From NCBI GenBank assembly GCA_958295895.1, contig CATQHI010000010.1, positions 1-64,000 of the forward strand: DNA of 64,000 bases, given 5' to 3'. The notes below the pieces were generated by a model, which was given only the letters and a program-made list of their open reading frames with translations, did no database searches and was not told the DNA's origin. Positions within the stretch are counted from its first letter, which is position 1. Each line of letters opens with the position of its first letter. Positions 33,503 through 42,447 of this stretch are shown here, one piece after another. The DNA comes from Saprospiraceae bacterium. Its GTDB lineage: Bacteria; Bacteroidota; Bacteroidia; Chitinophagales; Saprospiraceae. A program made the position numbers and the translations under genes.

Positions 33503-34596
33503 TTATAAAATACCGCCCTGTAACAAAGAAAGTTGTGCGAGACTTAGTCCCGGCACTCGTTCCAGCAGCTCACTGTGGAGCAGGGTGTAGCGAAAGGTCG
33601 GTTTTTCGCCGCGTGGGTCGGGCCGCGTGTAGCAAAGCAGGAGATCGCTGAGTACGGTGTAGGCTCCCATGGTAAGTCGCGGACCATCCGGCTGCCGGCG
33701 CTTTTCACGCTCGCCGTCGTTGCGGGCCGTATACGCGCTACAGTCTATCCATTCACCGAGGTCGTTGCGGTAGGAGCTACCGCTGATTACCTGGCAGCCC
33801 GCGCTCCAGTTGCTCAGGCCGAGTCCATTCTAGTGAATATTGATGGTCGGGTTGGGCCGGGGGTCGATGCCGTCGAGCAGGTTATCGTCCGTCAGCGCAT
33901 TGTGTCCGTGCAAATCGCGCGCTACGATCACGCCCTTGGTGGGCGGGTCGGGCGGCTTTGTAGATCCGCAGCCCTCAGCGGCTGTTGGTCGTGCACGCGT
34001 AGCCCGATCAGGTGAGGCTCATCTACCCCGAAGGACCAGTCATCCGGCAGTAAGGTATCGCCCCGCTCCGGGAACGTTGACACCACCCGGAGGTGGTGAC
34101 CCGGGGCCGCCCGATAGCGGGCCCCAATGCGGGCCAGCCAGTCCAACCACCGGGTGTAATCCGCAGTGCTACCCACCGGCTCGCCCCAGCGACACCGTCG
34201 CCCCTCCGACCGCCAGCGTGTGATGTGCGACTCGGTGAGGGGCCCGACGACCCCATCCGGCCAGAGCGACGCACCGTCGGGTGGATAGTGACCCTGCTCG
34301 GTAGTCCGTACGTATTCCTGAAACAGCCGCACCGCCGCCTGCGTCACGTAGCCAAAGACCCCATCGTGGATGGCATGGGGCATGAAGCCCGCTTGCTGGA
34401 GGAATTCAGTCAGCGCGGTCACCCGCCGCCCGGGTACCGCTTCCCAGGAGCGCCATTGATTACGCGTATCGTCGCGAAAGCGGTGTTCTCCACCGGCAAA
34501 GCCCGCCGGATGGTGGTACAACTCCAGGTATTCTCGCTGCTGCGCCGCAGTAAACCCCACGTGCTCATCCACTCGCCCCAGTAGGAGTGCCATCAT
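33503..34596 (-). pseudogene. Peptidoglycan-binding / GCQ-motif hydrolase-like gene, frameshifted and with internal stop
   Basis: A gene starting two bases after the ppk2 stop. The first frame (MMALLLGRVDEHVGFTAAQ) carries a PG_binding-like module (about residues 60-130, FLQQAGFMPHAIHDGVFG and GVVGPLTESHI) and ends early at 33928. Coding resumes in another frame near 33960 with KGVIVARDLHGHNALTDDN, TINIH, then an in-frame TAG at 33830-33832, then NGLGLSNWSAGCQVISGSSY and more coding to TAA at 33503. The INIH...SNWSAGCQV pattern recalls the His/Ser/Cys motif of L,D-transpeptidase-like or phage-type wall enzymes. Two lesions point to a decaying gene, sequencing error, or, less likely, recoding. 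Confidence 0.75.
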
Positions 34597-34598
34597 AA

Positions 34599-35366
34599 CT
34601 AACCGTCCGCTTTGCTGAATGTAACGGTCTCCAGCCCCGGCCATTGCATGTTAAGACCCTCCAGCTCGCGCAGTACGATCTCGGTCATGACGTAGTCGCG
34701 GTACCAGCGCTGATCGACCGGTACGATGTGCCAGGGTAGCTCGCTACGGGCCATCACGTCCTCGTAGGCGGCGCGGTATTCGCTCCAGTGCTCGCGCTCT
34801 TTCCAGTCCCCGTCATTGTGCTTGTAATACTTATCGGGCTCCTCCAACCGCTCGCGCAGTTGCTCCTCCTGCTCCTCGTAGCTCAGGTGCAGGTAGAACT
34901 TGAGGATCAAGGTGTTATTATCATGCTGCAAGAGGCGCTCGAAGGCATTGATGCTATCAATTCGCCGGTCGACCTGCTGCTCGGTGATCCAGCCGTGTAC
35001 GCGCTGAACGAGCACGTCCTCGTAGTGACTCCGGTTAAAGATCACCATTTCTCCCCTGGCCGGCACCTGCTTATGGATGCGCCACAGAAAGTCGTGATCG
35101 AACTCCTCCTCGGTGGGCTTTTTCCACCCCACGGCCCGCAGTCCGAAGGGGGAGCAGGACCCAAAGACATGCTCCATGGCTCCGTTCTTTCCACTCGCAT
35201 CCATGCCCTGCAGGATAATCAGCACGGCGTGTTCGCCCTCGGCCACCAACTGTTCGTGCAGCTCCGCAATCCGTTCGGCACGCTCCTTACTAATCTCCTT
35301 AGCCTCATCCTTATCCAACTCCTCGGGGGCGCGGGTAGAAATTGTACTCAAATCAATTGGCGTCAT
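34599..35366 (-). CDS. ppk2: PPK2-family polyphosphate kinase
   Basis: A 255-aa one-domain PPK2 that transfers phosphate between polyphosphate and nucleotides. Walker A is GMDASGKNGAMEHV, and the lid region has WRIHKQVPARGEMVIFNRSH followed by YEDVLVQRVH. The Asp/Arg-rich LRERLEEPDKYYKHNDGDW segment is typical. Start chosen at Met 35366 (MTPIDLST); the upstream frame is Pro-rich and unlike the family. A run of nine G lies just upstream. Class (ADP- or AMP-preferring) cannot be set by eye. Confidence 0.92.
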   Translation of the reverse strand: MTPIDLSTISTRAPEELDKDEAKEISKERAERIAELHEQLVAEGEHAVLIILQGMDASGKNGAMEHVFGSCSPFGLRAVGWKKPTEEEFDHDFLWRIHKQVPARGEMVIFNRSHYEDVLVQRVHGWITEQQVDRRIDSINAFERLLQHDNNTLILKFYLHLSYEEQEEQLRERLEEPDKYYKHNDGDWKEREHWSEYRAAYEDVMARSELPWHIVPVDQRWYRDYVMTEIVLRELEGLNMQWPGLETVTFSKADG

Positions 35367-35400
35367 AAGTAGGGGGGGGGCATAGGGATGAGGGCGGGGC

Positions 35401-35412
35401 CGCGGGTGCAAG
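35401..35412 (+). repeat. Dispersed motif CGCNGGTGCAAG, copy 3
   Basis: CGCGGGTGCAAG within GGGGCCGCGGGTGCAAGC, in the intergenic space between ppk2 and the sodium/solute symporter: a non-coding copy. Confidence 0.6.
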
Positions 35413-35428
35413 CCAAGTATAAGCTAAG

Positions 35429-37231
35429 CTACCAGAAGAACCCTACCAGAATGAAGGTAATAATCAGTAGGGCTAGGGCCTGGAAGCGGTAGTTTTTGTA
35501 CCACACCACGCTGCGCAACTCCTCGGTCTCGGCGGCGATGATGCCCTCGTTCCAGGTGTAGTGTTCCACCTTCTCCGGCGGCGGCGGGGCGGTAGCCAGG
35601 CTGATGACGATGTTTAGCACGGCGCACCCCGCAAACAGGAAAAAAGTACGGTGGAGAAAGTGCATTTCCAGGAAGCCATTGCTTTCCATGGACCCCCTGG
35701 CTACGAGTACCGACATGACCACATAAAGGATCGAAACCGCCGCGCCAAAGAGCAGGCTATAGAATGCACCATCCCCGTTCGCCCGCCGGTAGAACATACC
35801 TACGATGAAAGCCGCCGCTACGGGAGGGGCAATGAAGCTCAGCACGATCTGCAGATACTCCCAGAGCGAAGCGGCCTTCTCGATCTGCGGCGCCCACAGA
35901 CAGGCCAGGACCACCAGCACCAGGGTAGAAATCTGACCGATGCGTACCAGCTGCTTACTCGTGAGGTCGGGGCGGAGCTTAATGGCAAAGTCCATGGTGA
36001 TCAGGGTCGAGGCCGAGTTGAACGTAGCGCTTACGGATGACATCATGGCGGCCAGCAGTCCGGCCAGCACCAGACCGAGCACGCCCTGGGGCAGCAGGGT
36101 GAACAGCAGCAGCGGGTAGGTGGCATTGGGGCAGTCCACCAAATTTTGACACACGCCCCCGTCGGGCAACTGATAGTTAAGGCTGGGGATGTCGAAGTCC
36201 TTAAACAGTAGAATGGCCAGGGTGCCGGGCAGTACCATGATAAACAGCACGGGTAGTTTAAGCAGGCCGGCAAATAGCGCCCCCCAGCGACCGTGGTCGA
36301 GGTCCTTAGCACCCAGTACCCGCTGCACCATGAACTGGTTGTTGGCCCAGAAGTAAAAACCCAGGATGGGGGCTCCGAGCAGCAGGCCCGTCCACGGCAT
36401 GAAGCGGTCGTTGGCGGGGCGCACCAGGCTCAGGATTTCTTCGGCGTTCTGGGGGGTGTAGTAGGTGGATTCGTATACCCGTTCCGAGAGCGGTATCGTA
36501 GTAGTGGCCATCCCCTCGACCAGGCCCGAGGCGTCGGCGTCGATGTTATTAATGTTGGGCAATTCACCGGCCGCACCGAGGGCGTTGAGCTGGGCGATCA
36601 TCTCGTCCCAACCCCCCACCTGATCGAAGGCGTAATAGGTAATGAGGCAGCTACCGATGATGAGCAGGATGGCCTGGATCACCTCGGTCTGGATGACCGA
36701 ATTGAGTCCGCCGGGCACCGTATAGGCCGCCGCAGCCAGTGCTAGAATCGACACGATGGCAAAGGTGGAAAGCCCCGGGAAAAGTAGTTTGAGCACCACG
36801 GTGCCCACATAAAGCCCCGCCGCGGTATCGATCAGCACATTGCCTACGATGGTCACGAAGCTGAAGTAGTAGCGGGAGCGTGCATCGTAGCGGCGCTCCA
36901 GAAACTCCGGCATGGTGTATACCCGCGACCGCAAATAGAATGGCAGAAAAAAGATGGCGAAGAAGACCAGCACCACCGAAGCAAGCCACTCGTAGTTGAA
37001 TACCTGCGTATTTGTCTTTGCGGCATCACCGGCTAGTCCCACCAGCGTGGAACTGGATATATTAGCCGCAAAGAGGGAGATGCCCACGATGGGCCAGGTC
37101 ATGTTGCGCCCGGCCAGGAAGTATTCCTCCGAGCTCTGGGCCTTAGCGGAATAGAGTCCGTAGCCGATGATAAACACGGCGTACACCGCCATGACGATGA
37201 TGTCGACGGTGGACAGGGCGAATGAATTCAT
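35429..37231 (-). CDS. Sodium:solute symporter (SSS family, SGLT-like)
   Basis: A 600-aa inner-membrane Na+-coupled transporter with about 14 helices. The N-terminal EEYFLAGRNMTWPIVGISLF and AANISSSTLVGLAGDA are the family's helix-1/2 signatures, and helix 8 carries GLLAAMMSSVSATFNSASTL with the Na2-site serines. A loop has CQNLVDCPNATYP, possibly disulfide-bonded. Resembles the sugar/inositol branch common in Bacteroidota. It is divergent from the SMP-30 lactonase gene, which suits sugar-acid use, but the substrate is an inference. Confidence 0.9.
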   Translation of the reverse strand: MNSFALSTVDIIVMAVYAVFIIGYGLYSAKAQSSEEYFLAGRNMTWPIVGISLFAANISSSTLVGLAGDAAKTNTQVFNYEWLASVVLVFFAIFFLPFYLRSRVYTMPEFLERRYDARSRYYFSFVTIVGNVLIDTAAGLYVGTVVLKLLFPGLSTFAIVSILALAAAAYTVPGGLNSVIQTEVIQAILLIIGSCLITYYAFDQVGGWDEMIAQLNALGAAGELPNINNIDADASGLVEGMATTTIPLSERVYESTYYTPQNAEEILSLVRPANDRFMPWTGLLLGAPILGFYFWANNQFMVQRVLGAKDLDHGRWGALFAGLLKLPVLFIMVLPGTLAILLFKDFDIPSLNYQLPDGGVCQNLVDCPNATYPLLLFTLLPQGVLGLVLAGLLAAMMSSVSATFNSASTLITMDFAIKLRPDLTSKQLVRIGQISTLVLVVLACLWAPQIEKAASLWEYLQIVLSFIAPPVAAAFIVGMFYRRANGDGAFYSLLFGAAVSILYVVMSVLVARGSMESNGFLEMHFLHRTFFLFAGCAVLNIVISLATAPPPPEKVEHYTWNEGIIAAETEELRSVVWYKNYRFQALALLIITFILVGFFW

Positions 37232-37391
37232 GAAACGACGTTAAGCAGGCAGGTGAGTGGCCGTAAGCGAACGGACCGTAAGTATACGGAAAAGTCGCAC
37301 TACCACTACCCCCGGCTTCCTTACGATCCGCCCTGCACCGGCGCGCCGCCGCCCGCCTGTTCGCTGAAGTTTTTGCCCTACTTTCGCGGCC

Positions 37392-38396
37392 GTGACCGTT
37401 CGTCTGTTTCTCCTGCTCCTGCTGCCCCTGTTGGTGTGTTGCGTGCCCCGGCCCGCCGTGCCGCCCGCCGCGGTGGATGCCCTCGGAGTGGAGATGATAT
37501 CAAGGGCAAAGGCCAGGGCGCTCTTCGGAAGCGAGCCGCTGTTTGAGGTGCTGCTGACGGGAATGGACTGGTCGGAAGGCCCCCTTGTACTGCCCGACGG
37601 ACGGGTGCTCTGCTCCGATGTACCGCGCAACCGCATCCTACAGTGGTCGGCCGCTAGCGATGGGGTCTACCTGACTAACTCGGGCGATGCAGCCGACGAC
37701 TACAGCCGGGAACCCGGCAGCAACGGACTGGCCCTGAGTGCCAGCGGCGAACTACTCCTCTGCCAGCACGGCAGCCGGCGGATAGCCCAACTGGAGGCCC
37801 CACTAGACGCCCCGGCCGCCAATTATGTAAGCGTGGCCGACCGCTACCGCGGCAAGCGCTTCAATAGTCCCAATGACCTGGTCGTAGCCACCGATGGCAG
37901 CATATTATTCACCGATCCGCCCTACGGACTGCCGGAGGACGGGGAGCGGGAGCTGGACTTTTGCGGGGTGTACCGGGTGGACCCGCGTGGCACGGTGACG
38001 CTACTGACGAAGGACTACAGCCGGCCGAACGGCATCGGGCTGAGTCCGGACGGAAAAACACTCTACCTCGGCAACTCCGACGGCAAGCGGGCGGTGGTGA
38101 CCGCCACCCCGATCCTGGATAGCGCCTTCACCCTGGGCGAGCCGCGGGTATTGCTGGATGGTGCTGCGCTGGTGGGAGAGCTACCCGGGCTTCCGGACGG
38201 ACTGGCCGTTTCCCGCAGCGGTCGCATCTTTGCCACCGGCCCGGGGGGTGTGTGGGTGATGGAGCCCGACGGTAGGCTTATCGCCAGAGTACGCAGTCCC
38301 GTTCCGGTATCCAACGTTGCCCTGTCACCGGCCGAGGACTGGCTTTACCTGACGAATGACGACCGCCTGGTCCGTGTAAAAATGAACCTACCATGA
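37392..38396 (+). CDS. SMP-30/gluconolactonase-family lipoprotein
   Basis: A 334-aa secreted six-bladed beta-propeller. The GTG start (VTVRLFLLLLLPLLVCCVP) gives a signal peptide with a lipobox-like LVCC. Metal-site regions are recognisable: DWSEGPLVLPDGRV (Glu), the SPNDLVVATDGSILFTDPPY block (Asn/Asp) and YLGNSDGKR. Expected to hydrolyse sugar lactones in the periplasm or on the surface. TACTTTCG ends 6 nt before the GTG, so a leaderless start is likely. It shares an ATGA overlap with the next gene. Confidence 0.85.
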   Translation: MTVRLFLLLLLPLLVCCVPRPAVPPAAVDALGVEMISRAKARALFGSEPLFEVLLTGMDWSEGPLVLPDGRVLCSDVPRNRILQWSAASDGVYLTNSGDAADDYSREPGSNGLALSASGELLLCQHGSRRIAQLEAPLDAPAANYVSVADRYRGKRFNSPNDLVVATDGSILFTDPPYGLPEDGERELDFCGVYRVDPRGTVTLLTKDYSRPNGIGLSPDGKTLYLGNSDGKRAVVTATPILDSAFTLGEPRVLLDGAALVGELPGLPDGLAVSRSGRIFATGPGGVWVMEPDGRLIARVRSPVPVSNVALSPAEDWLYLTNDDRLVRVKMNLP

Positions 38397-38818
38397 TTGA
38401 ACTGAACGATACGGACCTGCAGGAGGCGGCCACGGCCATCCGCCGCGGCATGGAGGTGTACGTGCACCGCACACACGGTCGCATGCTCATCGCCGATGAC
38501 CCGGAGCGCAACGTACGGGCCGACCCCGAGGTCTTCGAGGCCGTGATGCAGGACATAAGTACCGATCCGGACGCCTACGTACACATCGAACGCATGACCG
38601 CCCCGGAGGCCATCAAGATCATGGCTGCCTTTACCGACCGGGTGCGTAATCAGGAGCTGTGGCAGGCGCTGACCTATGCGCTGAAGCGGCCCAATCCCTT
38701 TCAGAACTTCAAGGCGGAGCTGAGTCGGTTTCCGAAAAATTACGAGCGGTGGCGGGAGTTTCGCCAGGAGAAGTATACGGCCTACGTGCGGGCTAAGTTG
38801 GTCGAGGAGCAGTCCTAG
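38393..38818 (+). CDS. UPF0158 family protein
   Basis: A 141-aa cytoplasmic protein. The FQNFKAELSRFPKNYERWREF region near the C-terminus and HIERMTAPEAIKIMAAFTD in the middle are hallmarks of UPF0158, a family of unknown function. Its ATG overlaps the stop of the lactonase gene by four bases, and a GTG-started acetyltransferase-like gene follows after three bases, making a tight operon. Confidence 0.85.
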   Translation: MIELNDTDLQEAATAIRRGMEVYVHRTHGRMLIADDPERNVRADPEVFEAVMQDISTDPDAYVHIERMTAPEAIKIMAAFTDRVRNQELWQALTYALKRPNPFQNFKAELSRFPKNYERWREFRQEKYTAYVRAKLVEEQS

Positions 38819-38821
38819 CGC

Positions 38822-39721
38822 GTGGCTAACCAAGTGAGACGTATCCGGCGGACGGCCATCGACGTAACGCGGTGGGATGCCGCCGTACTTCGGGATGCCA
38901 CTCCCCTGCCCTACGGCCTCCACTGGTGGCTGGATGCGGCGACCAGTCACCGGTGGGAGGGGCTGGTACTGGACGATTACCGGGTAGTGCTTCCCCTACC
39001 GACCATGAAACGATTCTGGGTGTTACCGGCGGCCATTCGCCCCCCCTACACCCAGCAGCTCGGCCCCTACGGTGATGTAGTACCGGGAGATGCGGCCCAG
39101 TTGCTCCGGGCAGTGCCGCGCACCTTTCAAACCGCACTGACCTTTGCCCCTACGCTCAACCCGGCAGAAATACCACCCCGGTACCACTACCGGCGCAGGA
39201 TAAACTACGTGGTGGATTTATCCCCCCCCTTCAGTGTGGTTCGTAAGCGGTTTCCACGCACGCTGCAGGCCTACCTACGGAAATCCGACAACGACACCTT
39301 GGAGGTCATGCCCACCGATCCGTTCGTAGCCCTGTGCCTGGAGCGACTCGGTGACCGTAAGGGCATTAAGGCCAGGCACTTTGAGTACCTGCGGCGAATT
39401 ATCGATGCTGCCGTAGCGCAAGAGCTAGGTGTATGCTACCAACTGCGCGAGGAGGGTGAGCTGCTGGCGGCCGGCTTTTTTCCTACGTTACGGCACCGTA
39501 CGATTAACATTGCACCTGTTTCAACCGCCCGGGGACTCAGGCGGCGGGGCATGAGTAGGCTACTGGCGTTGATTATGGAGCGAGAGAGTGGCGTGCCCGG
39601 CGCGGTATTTGACTTTGAGGGTTCCGAGCTGCCGGGGGTACGGGAGTACTTCGCCAAATTCGGAGGACAGGACGAGGGGTACTATCTACTGGAGAACAAG
39701 CTGTTCGGACTGATGCGGTAA
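38822..39721 (+). CDS. GNAT/FemAB-like acyltransferase
   Basis: A 299-aa protein starting at GTG 38822, three bases after the preceding stop. The C-terminal half resembles a GNAT or FemAB acyltransferase fold: GELLAAGFFPTLRHRTINIA, then STARGLRRRGMSRLLALIM (acyl-CoA-binding loop-like), and the FDFEGSELPGVREYFAKFGG segment. The N-terminal half (HWWLDAATSHRWEGLVLDDY) fits a second FemAB-like lobe. Such proteins transfer amino acids or acyl groups to peptides, lipids or sugars; substrate unknown. Confidence 0.65.
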   Translation: MANQVRRIRRTAIDVTRWDAAVLRDATPLPYGLHWWLDAATSHRWEGLVLDDYRVVLPLPTMKRFWVLPAAIRPPYTQQLGPYGDVVPGDAAQLLRAVPRTFQTALTFAPTLNPAEIPPRYHYRRRINYVVDLSPPFSVVRKRFPRTLQAYLRKSDNDTLEVMPTDPFVALCLERLGDRKGIKARHFEYLRRIIDAAVAQELGVCYQLREEGELLAAGFFPTLRHRTINIAPVSTARGLRRRGMSRLLALIMERESGVPGAVFDFEGSELPGVREYFAKFGGQDEGYYLLENKLFGLMR

Positions 39722-39770
39722 AACTGAGTATTTGATGAGCCGTTAGTAGTCCAAAATTTATCCCCCCACT

Positions 39771-40556
39771 ATGCCAGAACTGCCCGAGGTCCATAATTTC
39801 AAACTCTACTTCGATGCCGCCGCTACGGGCCAAACCATTGCCGGGGTGCGGGTCCACGACGACTATATCATCCGCAATATGCCCGGCCCTGCCTTTGCCG
39901 ATGCGCTAACCGGCCGGCGGATCGTCGATAGCCTCCGCCGCGGCAAATACCTTTTCGCCAATCTTGACAACGGCCACGCCCTACTCCTACACTTCGGCAT
40001 GACGGGCGATCTCAACCTCTACCAGGACGAGGTGGACCGCCACAAATTCGAGCGCTTCGCCCTGTACTTCGCCGACGGCAACATCCTGGGCTTCGATGAC
40101 CCCCGCAAGTTTGCCCGCATCCTCTACCTGGATGATCGCGATGCCTACATCGCCGAAATCAAGCTCGGCCCCGATGCCCTCGACATCACCCTCGACGAGT
40201 GGCTCGACACGGTGCGCGGTCGCAAAACCACCATTAAAGGCGTACTACTCAACCAGAGCATCCTGGCCGGAGTAGGCAACCTCTACGCCGACGAAATTTG
40301 CTACCGCACCCGCATCCACCCCGCCGCCCGGGTCAATGAGCTTACGGACGAACAACTCACCGCGCTGCACGCCGAAACCGTAGCCGTGATGACCTACGGT
40401 ACCGAGAATGCGCCCTACTACAAGGACTACCCCGAAGACTGGTTCTGGCACGTGTGGCGCGAGGAGGGCAAGCCCGGCCCGGAGGGGGTCGGGGAGGTGA
40501 GGGTGACTAAGGTAGCGGGGCGGACTACGTACTATGTGGACGGGTGGCAAAAGTAG
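39771..40556 (+). CDS. Fpg/Nei-family DNA glycosylase with zincless finger
   Basis: A 261-aa base-excision-repair glycosylase/AP lyase. The N-terminal PELPEVHNF supplies the catalytic Pro and Glu, and the helix-two-turn-helix is LNQSILAGVGNLYADEICYR. The C-terminal beta-hairpin ends GRTTYYVDGWQK, matching the Fpg zinc-finger end, but there is no pair of CxxC motifs, so this is a zincless finger as in NEIL1-type enzymes. DNA contact through the hairpin Arg is retained. Substrate (8-oxoguanine or oxidised pyrimidines) not determinable. Confidence 0.88.
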   Translation: MPELPEVHNFKLYFDAAATGQTIAGVRVHDDYIIRNMPGPAFADALTGRRIVDSLRRGKYLFANLDNGHALLLHFGMTGDLNLYQDEVDRHKFERFALYFADGNILGFDDPRKFARILYLDDRDAYIAEIKLGPDALDITLDEWLDTVRGRKTTIKGVLLNQSILAGVGNLYADEICYRTRIHPAARVNELTDEQLTALHAETVAVMTYGTENAPYYKDYPEDWFWHVWREEGKPGPEGVGEVRVTKVAGRTTYYVDGWQK

Positions 40557-40557
40557 C

Positions 40558-42396
40558 CTACATCCGCTCCGGCATCTCGATTCCTAGAAGTCCCATACCA
40601 CTCTTTAGCACATTACCTACGGCCCGGCACAGGCTCAGCCGGAAGGCGACTGCCGCGTCAGTCTCCGCACTGAGGATACTCACGTCGTGCCAGAACTTAT
40701 GCAGTGCTTTGGCCAGCTCATAGCAGTACATGGCCACCACGGAGGGGTCGTAGTTCGCTGCCGCATCCTGTACCAGGCCTGGATAGGCGTATAGTTGACT
40801 GATCAGCTCGCGTTCCGTAGGTTCCAACTCCCTATAGTCTGCCGCTGCAGCTAGCTCGGGGCTAACGGCCTTGCGCCACACGGCCCGGGTACGCACGTAG
40901 GCATTTTGCACGTAGGGGCCGGTCTGCCCCTGTAGATCGACGCTTTCCTTCGGGTCAAAGGTCATGCGTTTCTGGGGCCCTACCTTGATAATCTGAAACT
41001 TGAGGGCGGCCATGCCGATCTTGCGGATGATCTCGCGGCGCTCGTCTTCCGACAGCTCACTGGTGGCATCGCGTTCCAGACTGGAGTTGTAGGCCTCCTG
41101 GATCACCTCGTCCATGAGGTCGTCGGCGTCCACTACGGTGCCCTCGCGACTCTTCATCTTGCCGGTGGGCAGATCGACCATGCCGTAGCTCAGGTGGTAC
41201 AGGCCCTCGGCGTAGGGCTCCCCGAGACGCTTAAGGATCTCGAAAAGCACCTGGAAGTGGTAGTTCTGCTCGTCGCCTACGGTGTAGACCATGCGCCTGG
41301 CCCCAAAGTCGTCGTAGCGTAGGCGGGCGGTGCCCAGGTCCTGGGTGATGTATAGGCTGGTGCCGTCGCTGCGTAGAATGGCCTTCTGATCGAGCTTGGC
41401 GTCGGTGAGGTCAACGAAGACCGAGCCGTCTTCTTTTTTGTAGAACACGCCTTTTTCCAGCCCGGCCTCGGCCATGTCCTTGCCCAGCAGGTAGGTATCC
41501 GATTCGTAATAGAGCTTATCGAAGGTGACCCCGAGACGGCGGTAGGTCTCGTCAAAGCCTTCGTACACCCAGCCGTTCATCTTCTTCCACAGCGCGACTA
41601 CGTCGGGGTCCCCTTCTTCCCAGGCACGTAGCATCGCCTTGGCCGCCCGCCCTAGCCCACTGAATTCGTTAAAGTAGGTGTTCCTGTACTCCTTCCAGTG
41701 GGCTTCGCTGCCCATCCCCTCCTTTCCGCCGCTCTTGGTGAACTGCTCCTCCTGCCAGGCGGTATACTCCCTTTGGAACTCTTCCTCGAAGCGCACGTAG
41801 AACTTGCCCACAAAGTGATCGGGCTTCATGCCGGCCTGCGTTGGAGTCTTGCCCTCGCCGAACCGCTGCCAGGCGAGCATAGATTTACAGATGGCGATAC
41901 CGCGGTCGTTGATGATCTGCACCCGCTTGACGTCATAACCCGCCGCGTCTAATAATTGACTGGTCGACCAGCCGAGTAGAATATTGCGGACGTGCCCAAG
42001 GTGTAGGGGTTTGTTGGTGTTCGGGCTGCTGAACTCGACGACCACCCGCTCCTCGGTACGGGGGGCTTGGCCGAAGCGCTCTTCCTGGGCCTGCTGGAGT
42101 AAAAAGTCGATCCAATAGCGATCGGCGATGACGAGGTTCAAGAATCCCTTGATGACGTTGAAATCGGCGACCTCATCAAGCTGCCCCTTCAGGTACTCCC
42201 CCAGTTCCTGACCGATCTCCTCCGGCTTTTTGCGCGCCAGGCGGGTCAGGGGAAAGGTCACCACCGTAAACTCTCCGGCGAACTCCTTGCGTGTGGACTG
42301 CAAGGTGACGTCGACCGCCTCTGCGTCGAGTTGGTAAAGGGTTTGTAGTCCGGAACGGACACCCGCGGTCAGGAGGTCGGGAAGCTGCTGCATCAT
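40558..42396 (-). CDS. argS: Arginyl-tRNA synthetase
   Basis: Class I aminoacyl-tRNA synthetase charging tRNA-Arg, 612 aa from Met 42396. The HIGH motif is HLGH in SPNTNKPLHLGHVRNILLG; the KMSKS counterpart is KMKSR in LPTGKMKSREGTVV. The N-terminal ArgS additional domain and C-terminal DALR anticodon-binding domain (KALHKFWHDVSIL and RAVGNVLKSGMGLLGIEMPERM-type end) are present. The frame opens at 42417, but an exact -7 element at 42405-42412 places transcription start just upstream of the ATG-ATG at 42396/42393. Confidence 0.96.
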   Translation of the reverse strand: MMQQLPDLLTAGVRSGLQTLYQLDAEAVDVTLQSTRKEFAGEFTVVTFPLTRLARKKPEEIGQELGEYLKGQLDEVADFNVIKGFLNLVIADRYWIDFLLQQAQEERFGQAPRTEERVVVEFSSPNTNKPLHLGHVRNILLGWSTSQLLDAAGYDVKRVQIINDRGIAICKSMLAWQRFGEGKTPTQAGMKPDHFVGKFYVRFEEEFQREYTAWQEEQFTKSGGKEGMGSEAHWKEYRNTYFNEFSGLGRAAKAMLRAWEEGDPDVVALWKKMNGWVYEGFDETYRRLGVTFDKLYYESDTYLLGKDMAEAGLEKGVFYKKEDGSVFVDLTDAKLDQKAILRSDGTSLYITQDLGTARLRYDDFGARRMVYTVGDEQNYHFQVLFEILKRLGEPYAEGLYHLSYGMVDLPTGKMKSREGTVVDADDLMDEVIQEAYNSSLERDATSELSEDERREIIRKIGMAALKFQIIKVGPQKRMTFDPKESVDLQGQTGPYVQNAYVRTRAVWRKAVSPELAAAADYRELEPTERELISQLYAYPGLVQDAAANYDPSVVAMYCYELAKALHKFWHDVSILSAETDAAVAFRLSLCRAVGNVLKSGMGLLGIEMPERM

Positions 42397-42404
42397 AAGG
42401 GCGG

Positions 42405-42412
42405 CAAAGATA
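42405..42412 (-). promoter_or_regulatory. -7 element for argS
   Basis: Minus strand reads TATCTTTG, ending 9 bases before the first argS ATG; a leader of only a few bases is predicted. Confidence 0.6.
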
Positions 42413-42447
42413 GCCAACTCCCTACGGCCCCAACGGCCCGCGGCCGC

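Noticed and set aside
33575-34015. Plus-strand 146-codon frame over the broken gene, considered as a separate gene explaining the gap in coding.
   Set aside because: The minus strand gives peptides with enzyme-like motifs (NWSAGCQV, DLHGHNALTDDN) and ordinary codon choice; the plus frame has neither, and it is antisense to them.
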